From the NCBI RefSeq assembly GCF_964275005.1, contig NC_092700.1, positions 19,721,015-19,785,014 of the forward strand: DNA of 64,000 bases, given 5' to 3'. The position numbers and the translations under genes were made by a program. Shown piece after piece: positions 9,161 through 19,995 of this stretch; position 1 is the first letter of the stretch; each line of letters opens with the position of its first letter. Source of the stretch: Diadema setosum (taxonomy: Eukaryota; Echinodermata; Echinoidea; Diadematoida; Diadematidae). The notes beneath the pieces were generated by a model, which was given only the letters and a program-made list of their open reading frames with translations, had not been told where the DNA came from and made no database searches.

Positions 9161-10306
9161 ATATCTTCTTTGGAAATTACCGGGAAATACTTTTTTTTCC
9201 CCAAACCTTTTAGCCCTCCACGGACTATTTAATTGGCTCAATATAAACATAGTACAAACTCATAATCTTCAGTCATAGTCTCGTTCTCCTTATTCACATT
9301 TCTCTCGTTATCATTTACACAACCAATTAATGCGGGAGTGACTACCACTTTACCGGGAAAGACTTGTCTTGTTTGGTTTATGTGCAGAATGAGTGTTTTA
9401 ACAAGCACTGTGCACTTCTATTTCAACTGTTGTCAACATCTCAAGAGAAGAATGAGTTGTTGCCCTTTTAAACAGAATTTAGCATCAGGCTTTGCGTTGA
9501 GACACTTTTTTCCTGGGGATAAGAGCAGGAGAGGGCTAATAGGATATTAAATGACACTTCATTTCATTTCATTTCATTTTTATCTAATTTCCGACGAAAG
9601 CATAGAATATGACATTTGCATGCAAACAAAGTAAAGTACAATGTGACTTTTGCATATAGTAATGAGATTTTAATGCACACCACCTTTTACAATGTAACAA
9701 AACACACTCTAAGATAAAGAGATGCAAGGGCAAACTGTAACTGAATAGAAACAAAGAAGAAAAGTCGGAAATGGAGGGGACTGGTAAAAAGCCTATTATA
9801 GCTTGTAGAGCGCAGTCCCTTCGTGAGTAGTAAATTGTAGTAATAATCAAACGAAACGACAATGCATACTGCTTTGTTACTTTGTTACAACATGAAAAAA
9901 ATAATAAAAATACAACAAAAGGGAAACACCGACTTCATGCACATAAGAATAACTAATTTGAATTGGTGTGTTCCTTTAGTATTGTAGTACATATACAATA
10001 AATTGACTGGTTTTTACATACATGCATGGTTAATGACCCCTCTACACTATTGTACAATGCACAGTTTGTAACGTGTCGTATGAATACTACTGTAACATAA
10101 TACACAGTCTTTAAACACCAGTGATGCGTTTAATTTTGAGAGCAGCATTTTTTCCATCCTTAATAAGTATGTGAATCATGACTTGTTTCGCTTGGCTTGC
10201 TTTCTTCTAATTAGAAGACAAATTGAGGTTCATTAATCTGCAAAATGAAATAACACTCGTTGTAATAAATCTCATTTCATTCTAAGCTTATATACCATTA
10301 TATTCT

Positions 10307-10310
<4 letters not shown>
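9161..10310. other. 3' flank of the lectin gene with LINE 3'-end remnant
   Basis: No gene is seen. A (ATTTC)n run at about 9558-9580 followed by ATCTAATTTCCGACGAAAG resembles the reversed 3' tail of a non-LTR element. Similar TTCATTTCCGAC sequence recurs at about 32780-32810. The rest is AT-rich. Confidence 0.5.

Positions 10311-10340
<30 letters not shown>
10311..10340. repeat. (GT)n microsatellite
   Basis: About 14 uninterrupted GT units. Confidence 0.95.
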
Positions 10341-10343
<3 letters not shown>

Positions 10344-10736
10344 CGAATCTTTGGCATAACGAGCATCAACCACGTCAACTGCATTAATATACATATGTGT
10401 ACTGAAAAACTGCACGAAACTATCTATTTCATATGTGCTTGATAGTGCAAGAATGTTTATTGTTAAAGGGTGATGTTTCTCCGATGAATAGTGTAGATCA
10501 ATACGTCTTATCTTGTATTAATTGACGTGATCGCTTTTAATTCTATTGAAAATGACGAAATTAGACCCCATGCCGTCAATCTCTCGTTTGAGGCGCGACC
10601 CCAGCCGGATTTGGTCCAAAGTGGGGTGCGTTTATTTGTCGTTTGAGAGTTGGGAGTCGAAGTACTTGTCCATTGCAAATAAACTTTCTGCTGAGGCGTG
10701 ACAAACCTGGAGGCCAAGCCAGGGTTTGATGACTCC

Positions 10737-11658
10737 AGCAGCTGTCGTATTACGTAAGAGCATGATAAGGATATCTGCCTGTGGCAGACCATTCAAAGTG
10801 AACTCAATTTTCTCTATCCTTTTTAAAGTTTTCAATTTTATATTCTATTGAGAAATTCTATGGTCATTCATTTTACATTTCGAACGAAAAAAATTGACCC
10901 GTAAATAACGAAAATACAGGAATAAGAAGGAGAGCATTGCCAGTTTGCCGGTGCTATTTGGCAGTGAGTTACAACGGGGAGGTGAGACTACTCCCTGGTT
11001 ACAATCAGCCTGCTGACTGGATCGTTGAGAAAGCAGCTGTCGTATTACGTAAGAGCATGATAAGGATATCTGCCTGTGGCAGACCATTCAAAGTGAACTC
11101 AATTTTCTCTATCCTTTCTAAAGTTTTCAATTTTATATTCTATTGAGAAATTCTACGGTCATCCATTTTACATTTCGAACGAAAAAAATTGACTCGTAAA
11201 TAACGAAAATACAGGAATAAGAAGGAGAGCATTGCCAGTTTGCCGGTGCTGACAATGTGCTATTTGGCAGTGAGTTACAACGGGGAGGTGGGACTACCTC
11301 CCTGGTTACAATCAGCCTGCTGACTGGATCGTTGAGAAAGCAGCTGTCGTATTACGTAAGAGCATGATAAGGATATCTGCCTGTGGCAGACCATTCAAAG
11401 TGAACTCAATTTTCTCTATCCTTTCTAAAGTTTTCAATTTTATATTCTATTGAGAAATTCTATGGTCATCCATTTTACATTTCGAACGAAAAAAATCGAC
11501 CCGTAAATAACGAAAATACAGGAATAAGAAGGAGAGCATTGCCAGTTTGCCGGTGCTGACAATGTGCTATTTGGCAGTGAGTTACAACGGGGAGGTGAGA
11601 CTACAACGTGTACCTCCCCACCCTGGTTACAATCAGCCTGCTGACTGAATCGTTGAGA
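10737..11658 (+). repeat. Tandem repeat, three units of about 295-320 bp
   Basis: Three near-identical units begin with AGCAGCTGTCGTATTACGTA at 10737, 11032 and 11339. Each passes through TGCCTGTGGCAGACC and TTCGAACGAAAAAAATTGAC and ends near GATCGTTGAGAAAG. The last unit runs into a (GA)n tract. Units differ by small indels (for example TGACAATG before CTATTTGGCAG in units 2 and 3). Open frames across it are in no consistent phase. Confidence 0.92.
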
Positions 11659-11880
11659 AAGAGAGAGAGAGAGAGAGAGGGAGATAGAGAGAGAGAGAGA
11701 GAGAGAGAGGGAGAGCGAGGGGGAGAGAGGGAGGGAGAGGGGGAGAAATGGGGGAGGGAGAAGGGGAGAGCAAAATGGAATGACAATAGTTCCGGTCACT
11801 ACAGTACAGGCATGCTCTGTCTGCATACGCTGAATGTCTACACTCACACACACACACACGTACACACACACACGCACCAT
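11655..11880. repeat. Polypurine (GA/GGGAGA)n tract and (CA)n tract
   Basis: A purine-only tract of about 125 bases, then unique sequence, then CA repeats at about 11843-11875. It explains the serine/leucine-rich and arginine/glutamate-rich open frames on both strands here. Confidence 0.93.
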
Positions 11881-12400
11881 GGAGCTACATGGCCCATGCC
11901 AAAACCAAAACAATCTCCTCCTCTCGCGGTGCCCCCCCCCCCCCCTCCTGTGGCGCTGTGGCGATGACTGATGCTTAGATTAGGCCAGGGTCAAGAAACA
12001 GGTGTTTTATATCTTTGACTTTAAGTCATTGATTGCCAAGATATGCACTGGCATTATTTACTGGGGTGTAGCCTCTTCAAACGAGAGATTTGCGTCATGC
12101 AACAGATGAAGAATGTGAGTATGGTAGTTGCGGTATCTAGGTACTGTTTCGATCAAACAAACATTATACAAAATTACAAAATGGTAGCAAATAAACTGTT
12201 TCATCTCTTCATATATTATACTGCGATGGTCTGATGTATGTATAGAGAGATTCCATTAGTTGTTACTTTAATTCATTCTGAAACCAGTATAAGGTTACAC
12301 ATACACACATACCTTTAAATACACGTATGTATACATTACATTGTACGTGAGTGTTGGACCCAATACCAGCAAAAAGTAGGCCAAAATGTATTTCTTTCCT
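11881..12400. other. Intergenic, no gene seen
   Basis: A short poly-C run at about 11930-11946, then AT-rich sequence without recognisable exons or RNA genes. Confidence 0.5.
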
Positions 12401-12915
12401 TTTTTACATAGTTAAAGAGAGCAGGTTCTAAGTTTTAAAATGATACACTAAAACATTTTTATTTTAAGATTATAAATAGTGGCCTGAACGAGTTACAAGA
12501 GAAAAAAAGTTAATGTCGAGCCCATTATGATTATGTATTCAGGATATACTGTTTGTCCGTCTGTCTCTTAGTGGGCTGCCAAACTTTTTGTGCCAAACTT
12601 TTTGTGCTGCTTTGTTGCTGTTTTCATTTCATATTTTTTTTGCATCGAGCTTTTGATACAAGAGTGGCCCACACTCTACAAGCATTGTCTTTTTAGTGGG
12701 TACCTCCGTTTTTTTTCACACAGTACATATACTGCTATTGACAATTATTTCACTTTCGTTACCTCAGCAACTATTGCAATGTATCGCTACTGTTAGTTTT
12801 TTTTTTTCTCTCTCTCTGTACAAATTTACATGCATTGATTCAGTCACTCAAGAAAGTGAGATTTATGTTTACATATTGTGGAAAAACGAATAAATTTGAA
12901 CTTGAATTTGAACTT
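12401..12915 (+). mobile_element. 3' end of a non-LTR retrotransposon (truncated)
   Basis: Non-coding sequence ends in GAATAAATTTGAACTTGAAT and a second TTTGAACTTGAG unit. A short tandem tail after an AATAAA-like signal is typical of LINE-type 3' ends. No reverse-transcriptase frame remains. The left border is approximate. Confidence 0.5.
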
Positions 12916-14159
12916 GAGAAAGATAGACAGCATAATCAATATAAATGTCAAATTTGTAATTGCTTTAAATTTATACATAATGTGGATATTGCAAAACCTG
13001 ATGAATTAGTTTTCCTCTTGTTATCTCTCTTACAAGTGCATTCCTGCAAAATACCCCAATAACATCGCTTAGTACGCAGTTTATAGTGTGCATATTAATA
13101 CATAGATATGAATAAAAAGAAATCTAAAAAAAAAAACATACATCTACGTATGCAGAATGTGTTTGTGTGTATAAAGGTGGAAAAGTAATAAAGTCGTTTG
13201 TCTCAAAGAAGGAGGTACTTTGTATAAGTGCAAACCAATGGTTCCTGTTCTTGTGTCCATTAAAATTCTGGAAGTATTCCATGTCAGAATTCCTACACAC
13301 ATTCAGTCCGGGTTGCCCTCTTTATAGGTTCCTGGCATGAGACAACCGTCACGTCACGCAATTAACCATCAAAAGCGTAATCATATACGGAGTTGCTGGC
13401 AGTTTTACGTACTGTATTCCACCAATTACCTTGAAACATCATTTGGTATTTCTGTGACATACCTAGGCCAATACATTTTGTGTAACTGACAACCTCGGTG
13501 CTACACGGTATACGTATAGATTAATAGGAAGAGCAGACGCCATTATTCCCGAAATGTAAATATACGTCATACTACACGTATTGAGATCTCACGCAACATC
13601 AAAGGAGTGAATCGCTGCTGTTTTCGAAAGAAGATTTCATAGAAGATTTCATAACGTAGTTTTGTACCGTACAGAAGAACAGCTTATTACCAAGTCTCGG
13701 TGAGTTGATTTTGTGACACAATTTAACGTTAACCTTGGTGATATAGTTCACGAGTGATTTCTTCACTGGTACATGAATGGTTTGGTAACAAATTGTTATG
13801 TTAGCCTCGATTATGATAGTCTCAAATGACTTCTCCATCACTATTCATACCTTAGATTGGTTACGAGTTGTCGAAGCTTTGATATGTTTGCTATATTTTG
13901 CATTGAAACCAAATTTTAAAGATGTGTCCTAGCTGACATACATGAAAAAATAGAGAAGAAGTTGTCCCCTTGTTATTGCTTGATATCATGGTGTCAAAAA
14001 GGCCTGCTGAATATCAAATGCAGTCTCCCTCTTCGAGAGTACATTCATATTTGGTCGCAAGTATCATGTATGCATGTAGACCAGATTTTTATTCGGGTTC
14101 TCGCTGAGATGTCGTGAGATTCAGACAAACCGATCATATAAGCTCGGGAAGATAATTAC
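12916..14159. other. Intergenic, no gene seen
   Basis: AT-rich sequence. The minus-strand open frame at 13599-13841 has no recognisable domain and no supporting splice or composition signal. Confidence 0.5.
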
Positions 14160-14609
14160 CTGGGGATGAAGTTCATTATTCCGAAGGTTCGTTGATCCGA
14201 AATTAGAATATTCTGAAACATACAAGCTTTCTGTACTTAGATTTCAACTTAAATTGTAGCAGGGTTCGTCATTTATTTATTGATTTATTTATATATTTAT
14301 ATATATATATGAAGAGTTTGTTTGCAAAAACCGATAAGTCCATTTTTGAAGATTTTGAAGTATGGGCTCTGTCATAAAGTACAAAATAATACCTTTTAAA
14401 TGATATATTGGTCACTACATATAAAGGTACATTTTTAAAGTTATGGTCAAAAGAAGCAAAAATTTTCTTTTTATTCTCTTTATTTTTCTCGACCTTTAAT
14501 CGCAAATATCTCCATTTGGCAAATATGGACTTATCGGTTTTTGCAAACAAACTCTTCATATATTTATCTATTTATCTATTTATATATTTATATATCTATA
14601 TACTTATAT

Positions 14610-14659
<50 letters not shown>

Positions 14660-14860
14660 ATACTTTTATTCATATATTTATATATATTTATATATTTATA
14701 TATTTATATATTTATGGCTTTACACGAATTTCCTTCAATCCGAAATTTAATTGTTAATCCGTAGATGAAAAGAAAGTGCGTACAATCGAAACTTTGAGTA
14801 GCGAAACTCATTCCTTCGGAATAACAAACCTCATTATGTTTAGGGGTTAACGAACCTTCC
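14160..14860. repeat. ATTCCGAAGG-type inverted repeat interrupted by a MITE and (TA)n
   Basis: Words such as ATTCCGAAGGTTCGTTGATC on the left are mirrored by ATTCCTTCGGAATAAC and GGTTAACGAACCTT on the right. Between them lie the family A MITE at 14309 and TA-rich simple sequence. A similar word family (TTCGTTAAT, ATTCGGAAG) fills 58640-58910. Confidence 0.55.
14309..14559. mobile_element. MITE family A, copy 3
   Basis: It has the same ends (ATGAAGAGTTTGTTTGCAAA and complement) and interior as the copies at 1051 and 3428. It is nested inside another repeat and followed by long TATATT and (TA)n tracts. Confidence 0.85.
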
Positions 14861-15114
14861 AACGAACTGAATTTATTTTCTTTTTAAGGGACATTGGGAC
14901 ACTTGTAGGTTTTAAACAAACTCTGATAATCAATCAAGGGCTGGAAAATGAAATTCATTAATGCCCCAAATGTGTCTGTGTTTTTATGTGTCTATCATTT
15001 TTTGTTTACTTATTCATTTGAACATATTGACACACAATTAAAACAGTGAGCTAACAAAAACCTGTTCAACGCTCGGTAAGATTGCTTAAGTTATGTATTT
15101 TAGTAGTCGACCAT

Positions 15115-15116
<2 letters not shown>

Positions 15117-15175
<59 letters not shown>

Positions 15176-15358
15176 TATCTTTATAACAAAATAAAAGGCG
15201 TGTAAAAAATAGCTAAGCCAATCTAATTCTAAACAGTAAGATGTCAGACTGAGACACAATAACACAGTTCCTTAAGAATTGCCATATTTAGGATGCTTCA
15301 CTCTGATATACTCTGGTACATAGAAAAGTAAAAAAGTGTACTCATGGTCATGTGTCTG

Positions 15359-15404
<46 letters not shown>
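15117..15404. repeat. (CA)n(TA)n and (TA)n microsatellites
   Basis: CA then TA repeats at about 15117-15170 and a second TA run at about 15363-15404, separated by unique AT-rich sequence. Confidence 0.92.
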
Positions 15405-15408
<4 letters not shown>

Positions 15409-15641
15409 GTAAATAATCATGTGATTCTATCCTGCACTGGAAGCAGATTTTTTTTTAATAGCTTTTATTTCTCATAATCGAAAAAACATAATCCCCGTTA
15501 GTTTTGGTCATATTTGAGAAATGTTGTTTTTATTTGTGTTGCTACAATGAAAGTAAAATGTCAAACTTTCTTGAATACTGGAATATCACGTGTCTGAAAT
15601 TGCATTTATTTTTCATAAAGTTTGGTTGAAACAATATGTAG

Positions 15642-15784
15642 AAGGCTGAAAGGTGCACCAGGTATTCTTTCTTGGGTATGCATGTGGCTCGGTGCTTGCC
15701 AAAACGTCAAAGGGAGTGGGCAGGCTCTTTTTAGGGTCACATACCCAAGAAAGAATCCTAGCATGTTGCGCACCTTTAAGCCTT
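15642..15784. mobile_element. Small hairpin MITE, about 143 bp
   Basis: AAGGCTGAAAGGTGCACC and GTATTCTTTCTTGGGTATG on the left are mirrored by CATACCCAAGAAAGAATCC and GCGCACCTTTAAGCCTT on the right. It directly borders the larger repeat unit starting at 15796. Confidence 0.8.
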
Positions 15785-15795
15785 GTATACCACCC

Positions 15796-18700
15796 AACCT
15801 TCCCTTATGGAACAAACACAGTGTTACTACAGTGTGTTCACATAGTTGACTATGTGTAAACAATGTGTTAACCATGTGGTCACAGTGTTGTCACAGTGTG
15901 GTATTTGAGATCACATAGTGTACCACATAGTTGGCATACCGAACACAGAGTGGCACACATATACCACAGTGTGGTATAGTGTTACGACAGTGTGTTCACA
16001 TAGTTGACTATGTGTAAACAATGTGCTAACCATGTGGTCACAGCGTTGTCACGGTGTGAGATTTGAGACCACATAGTGTACCACATTATTGGCATACTGA
16101 ACATAGAGTGACACACACATATACCACAGTGTGGTATATATCGAACTATGTGTAAACCCTGTGTTCATAATGCTACCACAGTGTGGTATTTCAGTTTAAG
16201 TGTTTTACCACATAATCCCCACATAGATCACATACTGAACACACTGTGAATCATGTTTGACACAGTGTGGTATATTTTGAACTATGTGTAAACTCTATGT
16301 TGATAGTATTGTCACACTGTGGGATTTCAGATCATTCATTTACCACATAATCCACACAGACTTGGCATACCGGACACTGTGACTTGTGCTTACCACAGTG
16401 TGGTATGTATTGAACTATGTGTAAACCCTGTGCTCGGTGTTGTTACTTTGTGGGTTTCAGATTATTCACCTGCATCATCTCCACATACCTGGCATACTGA
16501 ACACACAGTGTGATTTATTTATGTGTACTCCTGTGTCCATAATGTTGTTACACAGTGGGATTTTATATCATTGATTTAATACTATACTATAATATCCACA
16601 TACTAGATGTTAAGGAAGAAACACTACATTTTTTATTTTGAATAACTAAAAAATAATGAAAATTAACTTTCCTCAAATTTACACAGAAGGTAGCCGCTAA
16701 ATAACGCACAATTTTGTTGTGTACTGTTTCAAAATAGTGCAGGGAACAGCATACAACAAAATTGTATGCCTGTATTAGCTACCTAATGTGTAAATTTGTG
16801 GAAAGTTATATTTTCTTGGGTTTTCAGTTATTCACAATCAAAAGCTCAAACTATTTTTTCAAACATCTAGTACTTTGACACACAATGACTCATGTTTACC
16901 GCATTGTGGTGTACATTGAACTTTGCTTTAGTATTGTCAGTAGGGGATTTCAGATCTTGTACTACCACATGGCATGTTAATCCTTGTAAAACCAGGCTAT
17001 TTCTAGTTTTGTTGGGGGGGGGGGGGAAGCATTTTACCAGTTTGGTGAAAGGATTCAAATATTGTAGTTTATTAATAGATGTACATGTATGTATCAAATT
17101 AAAAGAATATACCTTATCACTACATGTACTCCCCAGAGATTTTTATCAAGTTTGTAAAGCCACTTTTAACTAGTCTGATTATCCAATAAAGTAATAAACT
17201 AATAACTTAAAGCTGGACAATATACAACACCCTTTAAGTACACGGTAGTTTGCAAATGCTATATACTTCAGTTGAAACCTTTCAAATTTCAAATACTGGC
17301 ATGGAACAACAGATTCATTTAATGTGAGAATATGACCTATACATATCATTTATCCAACCTTCAGATGAATAAATCATGCACTTAGTGTTGTGTTAATACT
17401 GTTTACGGATGCATAACATCAAACACTAGAAATGATATAACACTAGGAGTATCTGTAGTTGTGGAAAGAGAACAAAAAGTGACATGTTATAACTTCCCTG
17501 TTTCTCTCATAAATCACATGCTTTCCTAAGATTTCACCAGGAGCTATAGCATACAATCTATTGGTCACACGTTTCACTACTCTGATGTGTACAGCATCAG
17601 CATGGCTCTTCCTGTCTCTATTCTTTACAAATGGGCCATCATGCTCTACATACTTAATGAGAGCAAAGGCATCGCTATCATCTTCCGAAACCACAAAATC
17701 ATGTACAAATGTCACTTCATTGCCTGTTACTTGTACATAATAATTTATTCTGGTAGTGTGCCGAGAATATTCAGTAGTATGGATACAAACTGTATTTACA
17801 ACTGCTTTCTTGTACACTTTAATTACAGAAAAATGTCACAGGATATTCTTGTGTGTTTTTTTTTTTTTTTTTTTGTGACATGCTATACCACATGACTATC
17901 ACAGGACAATACCACACAGCAGTGCCACACAGTAGTACCAACTGGAATATAAAAAAGCAAAAAACAAAACAAATGCATATTCCAGAATCTCATTAATAGG
18001 TGAGTTATGCCGCGAATCATGACAATTGATTTAAGCAGTACTTAACCTGTCCTACAGTATTACCTATCAAGTGGGAGTGCTGAGGTACAAAATGTGATAC
18101 TTCATGCGGTATTTCTGTGGTATTCCTGTGGTGACACTGTGGTATTCCTGTGGTAACACTGTGGTATTCCTGTGGTATTCCTGTGGTACAGACTTTGCAT
18201 AGCTCATGAATATTTATAGAAAGCAACCTGAATTCTAAATTCGAAGTATTTGTGATGGGATTTCCTTTGAACTATTGTCTAATAATGTTATGTTATACCA
18301 ATGTCATAAATTTTGTTATGAAAAGGTAATTTCATATTCAATAACAGTGTTATCTACTCAGTAACCGTGCCTTCATGCTTTACAAATATTGATACACCTG
18401 ATGACTACATGGTATTTGATATATTTGATGACTATGTGGTGACTACCACATTGTACTGTGGTGGACTATGTGGTGACTGCCACAGTGTGGTAGCCTATGT
18501 GGTGAATACCATAGTGTGGAGGACTATGTGGTGATTACCACAGTGTGGTAGCCTATGTGGTGAATACCATAGTGTGGTGGATTATGTGGTGACTACCACA
18601 GTGTAATGGACTATGTGGTTATAACCCTGTGGTCATAGTGTGTGACACTGTGGTTTAATTCACAGTGTTTTTAATATGTGTTTTGGACCATGTGGTAATG

Positions 18701-18888
18701 CTATGTTTCACACTGTGGTAAATACACAGTGTTACCACACGTCCCAAAATCACATATTAAACACATATTAAACACATGTGTTCGACACTGTGTTCCACAC
18801 TGTGTCGACACTGTGTGCCACACTGTATTGCACACTGTGTTACATAGTGTGGTAAAACTGTGTTCTTTCCATAAGGGTTCTACCGCCA
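15796..18888. mobile_element. DNA-transposon-like unit with subterminal repeat arrays, about 3.1 kb
   Basis: The two ends carry an inverted match: CCCTTATGGAACAAACACAG near 15800 and its complement (CTGTGTTCTTTCCATAAGGG) near 18859-18880. The left third (15830-16560) is a set of imperfect tandem units of roughly 120-160 bp built on ACCACAGTGTGGTA and GAACTATGTGTAAAC. The right part (18110-18190 and 18410-18850) has shorter units of the same motif (about 60 bp). The middle holds an ORF on the minus strand at 17443-17817. Subterminal motif arrays with a central gene remnant are the layout of EnSpm/CACTA-like DNA transposons, but no catalytic core is seen, so the class is an inference. Confidence 0.6.
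17443..17817 (-). CDS. ORF inside transposon-like unit, unknown protein, 124 codons
   Basis: This minus-strand frame has protein-like composition, unlike the simple-sequence frames around it. It reads MYKKAVVNTVCIHTTEYSR near the start and has a charged middle (VVSEDDSDAFALIKYVEHDG). I do not recognise a catalytic domain. Its place in the middle of a unit with inverted ends suggests it is the remaining exon or C-terminal piece of a transposon protein. The start may be an internal Met of a longer frame or an exon border rather than a real initiation site. An alternative is a host ORF captured by the element. Function is unknown. Confidence 0.4.
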   Translation of the reverse strand: MYKKAVVNTVCIHTTEYSRHTTRINYYVQVTGNEVTFVHDFVVSEDDSDAFALIKYVEHDGPFVKNRDRKSHADAVHIRVVKRVTNRLYAIAPGEILGKHVIYERNREVITCHFLFSFHNYRYS

Positions 18889-19367
18889 CGAAACCTTCCA
18901 ATATTACATCAATTTTCATCAATAATTATTTTATGTTCATTCTTCAAGACTTCTTTGTTGTAAGATGGCGACAATGACTGTCTGTATATTTCTAAATTCT
19001 TCGAAGAACCTAAGAAGCAAAAGTTAAAATATATAGCATGAAACCACTAGCCAAAACAAGACAGACATTTGTCAATTTGATTAATACTTCAATACGGCTA
19101 ACTAGATTCCTCGACAGCCATTCTGCGAAAATGGTTTGATTTAAAAAACAACAATAATTGTGCCAACGAAACAATCCAGATACATCCTTCAAGAGTGTGA
19201 CTTGACCTGTTTATGAATTAAAAACAAATAGAAATACAAATACATCTCAATGTTAGAGGAAAGAAAATGTGCATTTGTTAACCTATAAAAGTATAATGTT
19301 GTGTTGTCTTAATGTGTATGGGAAAGATGTGTGTGAGGGTGATGTGTGTTTGTGTAAAGCTGTTTGA

Positions 19368-19404
<37 letters not shown>

Positions 19405-19605
19405 TGTGTGTGTGTTTGTTTGTGTATGCGTGTGTGGTTGCTTGTCACCGAAGTGGGAGAAAGTCTGTATCATTGATAAAAACTAGAATAATTTGAAGAT
19501 ACCTATTTCACTAATTGACCATGATACAGATCGACCACATTAGGATATCATGACAATAAAGTGTTAATATTCGTGATTTCCTTCACTTGCCTATTTATCA
19601 TCCAG
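18889..19605. other. Intergenic / 5' region of TRPC gene 1
   Basis: No coding exon is seen before 19606. It contains a (GAT)n run at about 19369-19404 flanked by GT-rich sequence and ends in a pyrimidine-rich acceptor with AG at 19604-19605. A 5'-untranslated exon and the promoter must lie upstream but cannot be placed. Confidence 0.5.
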
Positions 19606-19995
19606 AGAGAAGGGGGAAAATACGAGATTCCAAGAAATCTGCCCGGAAGTGGTCTCAAATACTCAGTACTCACAATGCCGATTAAGAAGAGCCTTCTCCG
19701 CAACCGGTCCGTGGCTGGCAACGTCACTGACGCGGAGGCCGAGTTTCTTAACGGCGTCAGCATGGGCAACCTCGCCTACACCAGGTCGGCACTCGAAGTC
19801 GAGGAAGCGAAGGCCGAGAAATTGCTCCGGGTCACCGACACCAAAGACCGCACGGCCCTTGAGATCGCCACCGAAAACGAGCATCTTGACATCGTTCGCT
19901 TCTTCATCGAGGAGCACGATCACATTCTCGAGAAGCACTCCATCAACGAGAGTCTCATGCTAGCAATCACCAAGGGCTACCTCAATATCACGGAG
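19606..19995 (+). CDS. TRPC gene 1, coding exon 1 (ankyrin repeats)
   Basis: The acceptor is AG at 19604-19605 and the donor GT is at 19996 after LNITE (phase 0). Met at 19675 gives [15 protein letters not shown]; 23 more codons are open between the acceptor and this Met, so an upstream start is possible. It encodes the first ankyrin units: [36 protein letters not shown]. The GC content is clearly higher than in the flanks. Confidence 0.9.

Noticed and set aside
9023..9250. Other-frame ORFs over 8986-9278
   Set aside because: They are shadows of the second lectin exon, whose real frame carries the WND and cysteine landmarks and joins 5182 in phase.
11440..11967. Long open frames on both strands rich in Ser/Leu or Arg/Glu
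   Set aside because: They are translations of a (GA)n polypurine tract and the flanking tandem repeat, with no domain or start context.
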